From positions 3,937,501 through 4,001,500 of the forward strand of contig NZ_CP071604.1 of assembly GCF_017357225.1 (NCBI RefSeq): a DNA stretch of 64,000 bases, written 5' to 3'. The position numbers and the translations under genes were made by a program. The notes below the pieces were generated by a model. That model made no database searches. It was not told where the DNA came from and saw nothing but the letters and a program-made list of their open reading frames with translations. Shown here one piece after another: positions 27,233 to 35,766 of the stretch. Within the stretch, counting starts at the first letter, position 1. The number at the start of each line of letters is the position of its first letter. Origin of the DNA: Rhizobium binae. Lineage in GTDB: Bacteria; Pseudomonadota; Alphaproteobacteria; Rhizobiales; Rhizobiaceae.

Positions 27233-28687
27233 TCAATGCGCCAGCGATTTGATCGCCGGATAGAGTGCGCGGTAACGCGTATAGGCATCCTCATAAGCGC
27301 CGCTCAGCGCCGACACCGGTTCGATCGTGCCTGATGTCACCGGCGGCGTGCACACCGCAATCGGATCGGCACCTGTCGCGGCGATCAGGCCGAGGCGGGC
27401 GGCACCGAAGGCCGCGCCGAAATCGCCGTCGGCGGGAAGGTCGACCGGAACACCGAGGGCAGTGGCGATCGCCGCCAGCCAGTAATGCGAGCGCGAACCG
27501 CCGCCGATTGCCGTGACGCGAGATATGCCCGTACCGGCCGACCGCAGCGCCTCGAGATTGTCGCGAATGGCGAAGGCGACACCTTCGAGCACGGCCTGGG
27601 TCAGCACGGCGCGGCTGCTTTCATGTTCCAGCCCGATGAAGGCGCCGCGGACGACCGCATCGTTGTGCGGCGTGCGTTCGCCGGAAAGATAAGGCAGGAA
27701 GGTCACGCCGGTCGGCGCCTTCAGGTTCTCGCCGAGTTCGCCTGTGAGATCGCCGGCCGATTTGCCGGTCACGCCGGAATGCCAGTTGAGCGCATCGGTG
27801 GCCGACAGGATGACGCCCATCTGATGCCAAGTATTCGGCAGCGCGTGACAGAAGGCATGCACGGCGCTTTCCGGCTTCGGCAGATAGGAACCGTTGGCGG
27901 CAAAAAGCACGCCCGAGGTGCCGAGCGAGACGAAGGCAGCGCCATCGCTGACGGTTCCCATGCCGCAGGCCGAGGCCGCATTGTCGCCCGCGCCGCCGGC
28001 AACGACGACATCCCCTGATATGCCCCATTGTGCCGCCAGTTCGCAGCGTAGTCTGCCGGCCTGTGCCGTGCCTTCGACAAGCGCCGGCATCTGCTCTTCC
28101 GAAAGATCGGTAGCGGCGAGCAATTCGGACGACCAGGCGCGCTTGCCGGTGTCGAGCCAGGAAGTGCCGGCCGAATCGGACATTTCGGAAATATATTCGC
28201 CGGTCAGCCAAAGACGCAGATAGTCCTTCGGCAGCAGCACCTTGGCGATCTTGGAGAAAACGTCCGGCTCATGCTTCCTGACCCAGGCGATTTTCGGTGC
28301 CGTAAAGCCGGGGAAGACGATATTGCCGGTCAGCGCGCGGAAACGCGGATCGGCGTCGAGCGCGGCGGCCTCGACATAGCTGCGCGTATCGTTCCAGAGG
28401 ATGCACGGGCGCAGCACCTTGTCGGCGGCATCGATCAGCGTCGCGCCGTGCATCTGTCCGGAAAGGCCGATACCGCTCACCGCGGCAAGCTCTTTCGGAT
28501 GTTTCGCCTTGAGACCGGCGACGGCCTCTTGCGCGGCGCGCACCCAATGGGCCGGATCCTGTTCCGACCAGCCGGAATGTGGACGCGATACGTCGAGCGA
28601 ACCGTTGGCCGAGCCGACGATCGTCTGATCGCCGTCGATCAGCATCGCCTTGACGCCGGAGGTTCCGAGATCGAGACCGAGATACAT
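27233..28687 (-). CDS. xylB: xylulokinase
   Basis: Phosphorylates D-xylulose to xylulose 5-phosphate for the pentose phosphate pathway. A 484-residue FGGY-family kinase: N-terminal phosphate-binding LGLDLGTSGVKAMLID at residues 3-18, substrate segment GLSGQMHGATLID near 72, LWNDTRS near 95 and FGGY signature region AIGGGSRSHYWLAAIATALG near 390. It starts 18 bp after the LacI-type regulator gene, suggesting one transcript. Confidence 0.95.
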   Translation of the reverse strand: MYLGLDLGTSGVKAMLIDGDQTIVGSANGSLDVSRPHSGWSEQDPAHWVRAAQEAVAGLKAKHPKELAAVSGIGLSGQMHGATLIDAADKVLRPCILWNDTRSYVEAAALDADPRFRALTGNIVFPGFTAPKIAWVRKHEPDVFSKIAKVLLPKDYLRLWLTGEYISEMSDSAGTSWLDTGKRAWSSELLAATDLSEEQMPALVEGTAQAGRLRCELAAQWGISGDVVVAGGAGDNAASACGMGTVSDGAAFVSLGTSGVLFAANGSYLPKPESAVHAFCHALPNTWHQMGVILSATDALNWHSGVTGKSAGDLTGELGENLKAPTGVTFLPYLSGERTPHNDAVVRGAFIGLEHESSRAVLTQAVLEGVAFAIRDNLEALRSAGTGISRVTAIGGGSRSHYWLAAIATALGVPVDLPADGDFGAAFGAARLGLIAATGADPIAVCTPPVTSGTIEPVSALSGAYEDAYTRYRALYPAIKSLAH

Positions 28688-28705
28688 GGGGTTGCTCCTT
28701 TGCCT

Positions 28706-29731
28706 TTACGGCAGATTGTCCTTCAGGAATATGTCGAGACGGATGCGCTCCTGCGCGTCGATGACCGGGAGCCCGTCCGCCTTGGCTTTCAGCACGCGGA
28801 TCGCGCTGCGCACTTCATGGCCGGCGTCCTGATTGAGGATCGCATCGATCGTATTGTCGGTGAGCGCCGCCCGCGTATGGGTGGTCAGTTCATGGGCGAT
28901 GACAGTGAGCGTCCGGTCGACGGCCTTCTCCTTCAGAGCCCGGATGAGGCCGCGATTGCCGGCGCCGAGGCTGTAGACACCGACAATGCCGGCATTTCGG
29001 GCAAGCGCGTCGGCCACGAGCATATGGGCGATCTCCGGATCGTCACGGCCTTCGAGAACCGGGAGGATCGCCAGATCGGGAAATTCCTCGGCCATGACGG
29101 CGGTGAAGCCCTCCAGCCGCTCGCGATGGTCGCGCACCAGCATGGATCCGGCGAGCACGGCGATCTCGCCGTTTCGCGCGCCTAGAAAGCGGCCGAGCAG
29201 ACGCGCCGCCGTGCGGCCGGCGGCGATATTGTCGACGCCGGCATAGTGGTGGCGCAGCGAGCCGGTGAGGTCGGACACAAGGGTGACGATGGGAAAGCCC
29301 GCATGTATCAGCCTGTCAACGGTGGCGCGCACCTCAGGCGCATCGGTGGCGACCATGGCAACGCCGCAAGGCTTTCCTTGAGAGAGTTCTTCGAGCACAA
29401 CGACGAGAGCGGCCGGATCGAAGGCCGGCACCTCAATGGTGCGAATATCGGTGCGCTCGGCAGCCGAACGGAGGATCGCTTGCCGGATTTCGCCGTTGAG
29501 CCCGTGCATGAAGGAATTGTCGCTGGCCGGCAGGATGAAGACCAGCGGATAGGTGCGGCCCTTGGCAAGATTGGCCGCAGCCACGTCTCTGATATAACCG
29601 AGCTCGCGGATCGCGGTCTCGACCTTTTCCCGCGTGACATGGCGCACACCCGGACGCCGGTTGAGAACCCGATCGACGGTTGCAAGACTGACCCCGGCAG
29701 CGGCAGCGATATCGTGAACTGTTGGCCTCAT
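28706..29731 (-). CDS. LacI-family regulator, probable xylose-gene regulator
   Basis: A 341-residue LacI regulator. Helix-turn-helix VHDIAAAAGVSLATVDRVLNRR at about residues 5-26; the ligand domain resembles periplasmic ribose-binding proteins (PLVFILPASDNSFMHGLNGE near 63). The second ATG of the pair (29731) is better spaced from GGGAGG. It is the first gene before xylB and xylA, and a palindrome lies 31 bp upstream, so it probably autoregulates the whole unit. That the inducer is xylose is inferred from the neighbours. Confidence 0.85.
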   Translation of the reverse strand: MRPTVHDIAAAAGVSLATVDRVLNRRPGVRHVTREKVETAIRELGYIRDVAAANLAKGRTYPLVFILPASDNSFMHGLNGEIRQAILRSAAERTDIRTIEVPAFDPAALVVVLEELSQGKPCGVAMVATDAPEVRATVDRLIHAGFPIVTLVSDLTGSLRHHYAGVDNIAAGRTAARLLGRFLGARNGEIAVLAGSMLVRDHRERLEGFTAVMAEEFPDLAILPVLEGRDDPEIAHMLVADALARNAGIVGVYSLGAGNRGLIRALKEKAVDRTLTVIAHELTTHTRAALTDNTIDAILNQDAGHEVRSAIRVLKAKADGLPVIDAQERIRLDIFLKDNLP

Positions 29732-29761
29732 CATTCCTCCCGACGAGACCATTAACGCCAA

Positions 29762-29783
29762 TTTTGATGTACGTAAATCAAAA
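29762..29783. promoter_or_regulatory. palindromic operator upstream of the xyl regulator
   Basis: TTTTGAT and AATCAAAA flank a central GTACGTA; the 22 bp site is a near-perfect dyad centred on TACGTA. It lies 31 bp upstream of the LacI-type gene heading the xyl genes and is the likely operator or overlaps the promoter. Confidence 0.65.
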
Positions 29784-29886
29784 AATAAAGCGGGCCGACT
29801 CGCGCGTCGCTTTTCCCACATTGCCGCCGGCCGCGGGCCGGTAGGCAGGACGATTATTGGCTGATCGCATAGAGGCCGGAAAACTG

Positions 29887-29916
29887 CAAACAAAAAGGCC
29901 CTCCGGAGAGGACCTT
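29887..29916 (-). terminator. intrinsic terminator after emrB
   Basis: On the minus strand AAGGTCCTC, loop TCCG, GAGGGCCTT makes a 9 bp stem (one G-T pair) followed by TTTTTGTTTG. It lies 24 bp after the emrB stop codon. Confidence 0.85.
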
Positions 29917-29939
29917 TTCATGGGACGGCAGGCCGGAGG

Positions 29940-31538
29940 TCAGTGGCCGCCACCGCCTCCCCCGCCTTGCGGCGCGGGTTTCTGGATCATCGCGACCCCA
30001 AGGATCATTGCGACGAAAAGCGCGGTCAGGATCAGGAAGACATCGCTGAAGGAAAGGATGACCGCCTGCTTGGTGGCAAGGCCGACCATCTGTTTGATCG
30101 CTACCGAACTGCCGTCCATGCCATAGCTGTTGAAATTGGCGGCCATGTTGTTCATCTGGTCGATCGCCGCCGGATTGCCCCAGTCCATATTTTCCCGCAG
30201 CCGCTCATAGTGTACGTCCTGCCGGTTAGTCAGCACGGTGTTGATGACGGCAAGGCCGACGGCGCCGCCGAGGTTTCTGGTCAGGTTGAACAGGCCGGAC
30301 GCGCCGCGGATGCGCGAGGGCGGCATGGTGCCGAGCGCGATATTGTTGATCGGCACCATGCACATCATCAGCCCGAAGCCGCGCAGGATTTGCGGGATGA
30401 AGAGCTCGTAAAAGTCCCAATCCGCCGTCAGATGGATCATGATATATGTGCCGGCGGCAAAACTGATGAAGCCGATTACCATCATCAGGCGCAGATCCAT
30501 CTTGGTCGACAGCCGCCCGGCGATCGGCGCGGTGAAGAACATCGCCAGCCCGGAGACGAACATCGTCTCGCCGATCATCAGCGAATCATAACCGCGGATG
30601 CGGCCGAGATAGACCGGGTAGATATAGGTGAGGCCATAAAGGCCGATGCCCATGACGAAGGAGAAGACCGAGCCGAAGGAGAAATTCCGGTTGGCAAAGG
30701 CCTTGAGGTCGACGACGGGAAAATCCACCGTGAAAGCGCGGTAGAAGAAGACGACGGCGGCAACGCCCGAGGCGACGGCGGCGATCGCGATGGAACTGTC
30801 GTTGAACCAGTCGTTCGAATTGCCCTCTTCGAGCACATATTCCAGCGTGCCGAGGAAGACGCCCATCGAGATCAGCCCCCACCAGTCGAACTTCTTGAAG
30901 AGCGACAGTTCCGGCTTGTCGAAATCGATGAAGTTCCAGGTGACCAGCGTGACGATGATGCCGGGAACGATATTGACGAGGAACAGCCAGTGCCAGGAGA
31001 AGGCGTGGCTGAGATAGCCGCCGACCGTCGGGCCGATGGTCGGCGCCAGCGTCGCGATCAGGCCGATGATCGGCGAGACGATGCTGCGCTTCGACGGCGG
31101 GAAGATGGTGAAGGCGGCGGCAAACACCGACGGGATCATGCCGCCGCCGATGAACCCCTGGATGGCGCGGTAGACGATCATCTGGTCGATATTCGTCGCC
31201 GTCGCAGCCAGCGCGCTCGCCATGGTGAAACCCGCGGCCGAGATCGCGAAGAGATAACGCGTCGAAATGATGCGCGCCAGCGTGCCCGATAGCGGGATCA
31301 TGATCACTTCGGCGATCAGATAGGCGGTCTGCACCCAGCCGATCTCGTCCGAGCCGGCCGAAAGGCCGGCCTGGATTTCGGCAAGCGAGGCCGAGACGAT
31401 CTGGATGTCGAGGATCGACATGAACATGCCGAGCACCATCGCGAAGAAGGCGATGAGCTTTTTCGGATCCATGCGCTCGTCGGCATGGGTAGGTGCTGCC
31501 GGAATCGTCCCCGCTGTTGCTGTCGCGCTTCCGGCCAT
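29940..31538 (-). CDS. emrB: DHA2-family multidrug efflux MFS transporter (EmrB type)
   Basis: A 532-residue 14-helix major facilitator of the DHA2 family, the inner-membrane pump of an EmrAB-type tripartite efflux system that exports hydrophobic toxic compounds with the proton gradient. Motif D1 LDIQIVSASLAEIQAGL is near residue 45, AYLIAEVIMIPLSGTLARIIS near 75, and motif C-like GLIATLAPTIGPTVGGYLSH near 166. The C-terminus is a run of glycines ending in histidine. It lies 27 bp after emrA. GCGGAGGT precedes the ATG at 31538. Confidence 0.92.
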   Translation of the reverse strand: MAGSATATAGTIPAAPTHADERMDPKKLIAFFAMVLGMFMSILDIQIVSASLAEIQAGLSAGSDEIGWVQTAYLIAEVIMIPLSGTLARIISTRYLFAISAAGFTMASALAATATNIDQMIVYRAIQGFIGGGMIPSVFAAAFTIFPPSKRSIVSPIIGLIATLAPTIGPTVGGYLSHAFSWHWLFLVNIVPGIIVTLVTWNFIDFDKPELSLFKKFDWWGLISMGVFLGTLEYVLEEGNSNDWFNDSSIAIAAVASGVAAVVFFYRAFTVDFPVVDLKAFANRNFSFGSVFSFVMGIGLYGLTYIYPVYLGRIRGYDSLMIGETMFVSGLAMFFTAPIAGRLSTKMDLRLMMVIGFISFAAGTYIMIHLTADWDFYELFIPQILRGFGLMMCMVPINNIALGTMPPSRIRGASGLFNLTRNLGGAVGLAVINTVLTNRQDVHYERLRENMDWGNPAAIDQMNNMAANFNSYGMDGSSVAIKQMVGLATKQAVILSFSDVFLILTALFVAMILGVAMIQKPAPQGGGGGGGH

Positions 31539-31565
31539 CAGACCACCTCCGCCTTGTCTAAAGGC

Positions 31566-32780
31566 CTACTTGCTCGGCGCCGTGCGGGTATCGACGTCGA
31601 CGACGACGCTGAGGCCCGCGCGCAGACGACCGCTGTCGAGCGCATCCTGCGGCAGCGCGATGCGCACCGGCACGCGCTGGATCACCTTGGTGAAGTTGCC
31701 GGTCGCATTTTCCGGCGGCAGCAGGGAGAAGACTGAGCCGGACGCCGGCGAGATCGATTCGACGGTGCCGACGATGGGATGGTCGCTATAGGCGTCGACA
31801 TGGATGTTGACCTTCGAGCCGGCAACGAGATGCTGGATCTGCGTTTCCTTGAAGTTGGCGTCGATATAGAGCTCATGCACCGGAACGAGCGCCATCAGCC
31901 GCTGGCCGGGCGAGACGAGATCGCCTTCCTGGACCGAACGATTACCGACGATGCCGTCATAAGGCGCCTTGAGCACGGTGAAGGAGAGATCGCGGGCGGC
32001 CTTGTCGCGCGAGATTTCCAGCGCCCGGACCGAGCCTTCGGCTTCCTTGCGCTGGGCCTGAAGAATCGTGATATTGGCCTGCGCAGCGGTGATGTTGGCG
32101 CTGCCGCCGGCAAGATTGGCCTTGGCCTGGTCGAGGGCGATATTGGCATTGTCGAGATCGGCTGCGGTGCCGACCGACTTCGCCTGAAGGTCGCTCTGGC
32201 GCTTCTGGGTGATCTCGGCGCCGCGAACGGCCGCTTCGAGTGCCACCTTCTGCGCCTGCGCCTGTGCGAGGCTTGCATTGGCGCCTTCGATCTGCGCGTC
32301 GATGCGCTGCAGCGAAAGTTTTTCGGTGGCGATCTGGGCCTGCGCCTGATCGAGGGCGTTCTGATAATCGCCACTATCAAGCGTGGCAAGCACGTCGCCC
32401 GCTTTGACTTCCTGGTTGGCGACCACATTCACCTTCGCGACGTAGCCAGTGACCTTTGGCGAAATCGTTGCAATATCGCCCTCGATATAGGCGTCATCCG
32501 TCGACACCATGAAGCGGCCGTTCGTCCACCATTCGTAACCATACCAGCCGCCGCCCGCCAGAAGAGCAAGCACGACGATCGGCAGCACCGGGCTGCGGCG
32601 CTTTTTGGCGGCCGCGGGTGCGGCGACCGAAGCCGGCGCCGACTGCGCAGGGGCAGACGGTTTTTCCAAGGCTTCCGCCGTCGGAGCCTCAACAACGGTC
32701 ACGCCTTGGGCCTTGACCTCTTCGGACTCGGCCTTTTCGCTGACGATACGCGCGACGTTGCTTTTCTGATTGCTCGACAT
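31566..32780 (-). CDS. emrA: HlyD/EmrA-family membrane fusion protein
   Basis: A 404-residue periplasmic adaptor linking EmrB to an outer-membrane channel. A cytoplasmic N-terminal tail rich in alanine and proline (to about residue 65), one membrane helix (SPVLPIVVLALLAGGGWYGYEW), then the lipoyl half-motif (GDIATISPKVTGYVAKVNV), a long alanine- and glutamine-rich coiled coil (about 140-250) and the second lipoyl half and beta-barrel (VLKAPYDGIVGNRSVQEGDLV near 270). ATG 32780 is used; GTG 32786 is also possible. Transcribed with emrB and divergent from a TetR regulator. Confidence 0.92.
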   Translation of the reverse strand: MSSNQKSNVARIVSEKAESEEVKAQGVTVVEAPTAEALEKPSAPAQSAPASVAAPAAAKKRRSPVLPIVVLALLAGGGWYGYEWWTNGRFMVSTDDAYIEGDIATISPKVTGYVAKVNVVANQEVKAGDVLATLDSGDYQNALDQAQAQIATEKLSLQRIDAQIEGANASLAQAQAQKVALEAAVRGAEITQKRQSDLQAKSVGTAADLDNANIALDQAKANLAGGSANITAAQANITILQAQRKEAEGSVRALEISRDKAARDLSFTVLKAPYDGIVGNRSVQEGDLVSPGQRLMALVPVHELYIDANFKETQIQHLVAGSKVNIHVDAYSDHPIVGTVESISPASGSVFSLLPPENATGNFTKVIQRVPVRIALPQDALDSGRLRAGLSVVVDVDTRTAPSK

Positions 32781-32812
32781 GGCCACTTTACCGATCTTGG
32801 AGTGAATAATCG

Positions 32813-32885
32813 AACTGAACGGTTCGGTTCAGTTGACTTAAACCTGTTTTGCCGCCATATCAAGATGTATAGAACCAATCGGTTC
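32813..32885. promoter_or_regulatory. TetR-type operators between emrA and its regulator
   Basis: Site 1 (32813-32834): AACTGAAC and GTTCAGTT with spacer GGTTCG. Site 2 (32872-32885): GAACC, AATC, GGTTC. Both contain the GAACNN..GGTTC theme. They lie in the 151 bp gap between divergent emrA and the TetR gene, so binding would repress both. Confidence 0.7.
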
Positions 32886-32931
32886 GATTTCTTTAAAGAA
32901 AATACGAAACCGTGAACACGGTTAAGGAAAA

Positions 32932-33612
32932 ATGACCCTGAAACCCGACCATGCCGCCGTCTTTCACCCTCCCGTTGGCGGAGGCCGGTTTGCTGCAGGC
33001 GAAGATCCGGCAAAGCGCCAGCAGATCCTCGCCGGCGCCAAACGTGTCTTCATGAAGATGGGTTTCGACGCCGCCAGCATGAATGACGTGACACGTGAGG
33101 CCGGCGTCTCCAAGGGAACGCTCTACGTTTATTTCACCAACAAGGAAGAACTGTTTTCGGCAATGATCGAAGCCGAGCGCGCCGCTTTCGTGGATGCGGT
33201 GCGCACTGCGCTTGCCGAGCATGACGATCCCGAAGCCGGCCTGTACGAATTCGGGATAAGCTTCGTCACCCACATGACCGACGAAAAAGTCATCAAGGCA
33301 ATGCGCACCGTTCTTGGCGTTCGCGACCGCATGCCGGTGCTCTGTCAGCGCTTCTTCAAGGGGCCGGTGAACCTGCGTACGATCATGCGCGATTTCCTCG
33401 AACGGCACGTCGCCGAAGGCACGCTTAAGATCGACGACATCGATCTGGCCGCCGGCCAGTTCCTCGATCTCGCCAGCGGCAGTTTCTTCAAGCTCCGCCT
33501 GTTCGGAAGCATGGAAGAGCCGCCGTCCCGCGAGGAAATCGACCGCGTCATCTGCGGCGCGATCCGGGTGTTCATGGCCGCCTACGGCGCCCGCCGGCAC
33601 GAAGCCGGCTGA
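32932..33612 (+). CDS. TetR-family repressor of the emrAB efflux genes
   Basis: A 226-residue TetR regulator. After a 25-residue tail the helix-turn-helix is at about residues 26-72 (RQQILAGAKRVFMKMGFDAASMNDVTREAGVSKGTLYVYF, in part); the rest is the ligand-binding helical domain. Divergent from emrA with palindromes in between, so it is likely the drug-responsive repressor of the pump. Ligand unknown. Confidence 0.88.
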   Translation: MTLKPDHAAVFHPPVGGGRFAAGEDPAKRQQILAGAKRVFMKMGFDAASMNDVTREAGVSKGTLYVYFTNKEELFSAMIEAERAAFVDAVRTALAEHDDPEAGLYEFGISFVTHMTDEKVIKAMRTVLGVRDRMPVLCQRFFKGPVNLRTIMRDFLERHVAEGTLKIDDIDLAAGQFLDLASGSFFKLRLFGSMEEPPSREEIDRVICGAIRVFMAAYGARRHEAG

Positions 33613-33717
33613 CGCCATTCTTGACTGCCGCCCTGCATCGGCCGAAATTCCGCAACGACGATCAAACCCGGCTGCCGGTAGTTCTTTAAGAGACAGGTCG
33701 CAGCCAGGGAGTAAGGG

Positions 33718-34557
33718 ATGAGCGCCATCGCACGGGCGATCTGGTTCATCGAGAGCCATTTCGACAGCGATCTATCGCTGGAACAGATATCGGAGGCAGC
33801 CGGATTGTCGCGCTGTCATCTGTCGCGCGTCTTCGGGCTCGTTACCGGCCATTCGATCAGCGGCTATATCAGAGGGCGTCGCCTCAGCCGTGCGGTGCCC
33901 GCGCTCGTCGGCGCTTCAACCACCATTCTCGAGGTTGCGCTTTGCGCGGGCTACAGCTCGCACGAGGCTTTCACCCGTGCCTTCCGCGACCAGTTCGGCC
34001 TGACCCCGGATGCGGTGCGCCGGCAGGGGCACGCCCGTAACCTTGTCTTGCTGGAGCCGATCAGAATGGACCCCGCCCACCCCAACGACCTCGAACCGCC
34101 CCGCTTCGAAACCCTGCAGCCGATGCTCCTCGCCGGTCTGCAGGAGATCTATCCGTATGGCGGCAATGCCGCCATCCCGTCTCTCTGGCAGAAGTTCAAT
34201 GCCCATTTCGGCCATATCACCGGCCAGAAGGCGAATGTCGCCTACGGCGTCTGTACCCATATCGACGGCGAGGCGGAAAAATTCCGCTATATGGCCGCGG
34301 TCGAAGTCTCCGACGCCGGCGATCTGCCGGCCGATTTTGGGACGCTCAAGCTTCCGGGCCAGCGTTATGTTATCTTCACCCATCGCGGTCATGTCTCCGG
34401 TATTCCCGCGACTATGCACCGGATTTTCGGCACATGGTGGCCGATCTCCGGCCTCGAACACGGCGACACACCCGATATGTTCGAGCGCTATGACGAACGC
34501 TTCGACCCCTATACCGGCATGGGCGTCACCGAAATCTGGTTGCCGATCAGAGCATGA
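33718..34557 (+). CDS. AraC-family regulator with GyrI-like effector domain
   Basis: A 279-residue protein with an N-terminal AraC double helix-turn-helix (about residues 1-105: LSLEQISEAAGLSRCHLSRVF, then VALCAGYSSHEAFTRAFRDQFGLTPDAVR in part) and a C-terminal GyrI-like/effector-binding domain (about 125-279) that binds small amphipathic ligands in SoxS/Rob/BmrR relatives. GGGAGTAAGGG precedes the ATG. It may respond to toxic compounds like the adjacent efflux system. Its last codon and stop are part of a repeat element. Confidence 0.87.
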   Translation: MSAIARAIWFIESHFDSDLSLEQISEAAGLSRCHLSRVFGLVTGHSISGYIRGRRLSRAVPALVGASTTILEVALCAGYSSHEAFTRAFRDQFGLTPDAVRRQGHARNLVLLEPIRMDPAHPNDLEPPRFETLQPMLLAGLQEIYPYGGNAAIPSLWQKFNAHFGHITGQKANVAYGVCTHIDGEAEKFRYMAAVEVSDAGDLPADFGTLKLPGQRYVIFTHRGHVSGIPATMHRIFGTWWPISGLEHGDTPDMFERYDERFDPYTGMGVTEIWLPIRA

Positions 34558-34665
34558 TGCCGAAAAGTGTGAGCGGCTTTCGGACGACATCATGCTCTCA
34601 CTCTTTAATTCGGAACAGGATTCAAATTTCAGGCCGACCCGGCGTTAAATCATCCTGTTTCGGGG
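34551..34665. repeat. RIME-like double palindrome overlapping a stop codon
   Basis: First palindrome 34551-34596: AGCATGATG plus CCGAAA paired with TTTCGG and CATCATGCT. Second 34613-34661: GAACAGGAT paired with ATCCTGTTTC, with AT-rich and GGCCG/CGGCG inner parts. Two adjacent large palindromes joined by CTCACTCTTTAATTC is the plan of known rhizobial mosaic elements. The element supplies the last codon and TGA stop of the AraC gene. Confidence 0.7.
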
Positions 34666-34672
34666 AATAGAA

Positions 34673-34768
34673 GTCACATCGATTCCGTATACCCCCTTGC
34701 GGCGCTTGCGTAGCAGGCCGCCGACATTACATTGCGCGCCATTCGTTTATGTGACGCAAAGGGGTATA
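34673..34768 (+). promoter_or_regulatory. terC leader with RBS-sequestering and competing stems
   Basis: Arm b TATACCCCCTTGCG (34688-34701) can pair with arm b' CGCAAAGGGGTATA (34755-34768) in 13 of 14 positions; b' contains the ribosome binding site AAAGGGG and the first base of the start codon. Arm a GTCACAT (34673-34679) pairs perfectly with a' ATGTGAC (34749-34755). The order a-b-a'-b' is interleaved, so the two stems form a pseudoknot or exclude each other. Relatives of terC elsewhere are controlled by the manganese-sensing yybP-ykoY RNA, but I do not see that motif here. Confidence 0.5.
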
Positions 34769-35523
34769 TGCTGATGCAGGACATCATGACGCTCATTCAG
34801 GATCCGGCCGCCTGGGTGGCGCTCATCACGCTGGTGGTGATGGAAGTCGTTCTCGGGATCGACAACCTGATCTTCATTTCCATTTTGACCAACAAACTGC
34901 CGCCCGAACACCGGGAAAAGGCCCGCAAGATCGGCATCGGCCTTGCGCTGATCATGCGTCTTGCCTTGCTCGGCACGGTCGCCTGGATCGTCCAGTTGAC
35001 CGAACCGCTGTTCGAAGCCTTCGGACACGGCTTCTCCTGGAAGGATCTGATCCTCATCGCCGGCGGCCTGTTTCTCGTCTGGAAGGCCACCAAGGAAATT
35101 CACCACAGCGTCGATCCGGTCGACCATCAGGAGGATTTCATCGCGACATCGGCCACAACAGGCTTTGCATCGGCGATCGGCCAGATCCTGCTGCTCGACC
35201 TCGTCTTCTCCGTCGACAGCATCATCACCGCCGTCGGCATGACGCCGCATTTGCCGATCATGGTGATCGCCGTCATCGCCGCCGTCACCGTCATGCTGGT
35301 CGCCGCCACCCCGCTTGCCAACTTCATCGAGCGGAACCCGACGATCGTCATGCTGGCGCTCGCCTTCCTGCTGATGATCGGCACGACGCTGATCGCCGAA
35401 GGCATGGGTTTCCACGTGCCGAAGGGTTACGTCTATGCCGCCATGGCCTTCTCGGCGCTGGTCGAGGTGCTGAACATTTTCGCGCGCAATGCCCGCAAGC
35501 GCAAACGCGAAGGCGCTCTCTGA
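34768..35523 (+). CDS. TerC-family integral membrane protein (Alx/manganese-export type)
   Basis: A 251-residue membrane protein of the TerC family with about seven helices. Conserved acidic segments in membrane helices, [15 protein letters not shown] near residue 30 and [16 protein letters not shown] near 145, are the family hallmark and probable metal-coordinating sites. Members are linked to manganese export and metalation of exported enzymes. ATG 34768 is chosen because AAAGGGG stands just upstream; ATG 34774 is possible. The leader has unusual pairing. Confidence 0.9.
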   Translation: MLMQDIMTLIQDPAAWVALITLVVMEVVLGIDNLIFISILTNKLPPEHREKARKIGIGLALIMRLALLGTVAWIVQLTEPLFEAFGHGFSWKDLILIAGGLFLVWKATKEIHHSVDPVDHQEDFIATSATTGFASAIGQILLLDLVFSVDSIITAVGMTPHLPIMVIAVIAAVTVMLVAATPLANFIERNPTIVMLALAFLLMIGTTLIAEGMGFHVPKGYVYAAMAFSALVEVLNIFARNARKRKREGAL

Positions 35524-35766
35524 GACAGAAGCAAGGGGCGCGTCGCAAACCGGCGCGCCCTGCCCCGGCGTCGACGGGCCCTTGCCGGCGCGGTTTTTCT
35601 TGACGCGCCGGATTGAATATGGCCTAAGGCCAGCCGAACGGACGATCGGCGGATGGTGCGGGCGCATGCCCTTTTTCCGGCCGATTTGCCGAAGATATCT
35701 GCATCCTTCCGGCCGAACGTCGCTTTCCCGCGAAAACCGTCCGGCATTCATTGACGGGCACACACA
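35524..35766. other. terC-gltX intergenic region with two GC-rich hairpins
   Basis: Stem 1 at 35536-35560 (GGGCGCG/CGCGCCC) follows terC and may end its transcript, although no T-tract follows. Stem 2 at 35585-35611 (CCGGCGCG/CGCGCCGG) has CTTGACG in its right half, a possible -35 for gltX; no good -10 is seen. The rest (35612-35766) shows nothing I can name. Confidence 0.4.

Noticed and set aside
34673..34768. Direct assignment of the terC leader as a yybP-ykoY manganese riboswitch
   Set aside because: The conserved loop sequences of that RNA are not visible; only the gene context and ribosome-site pairing fit.
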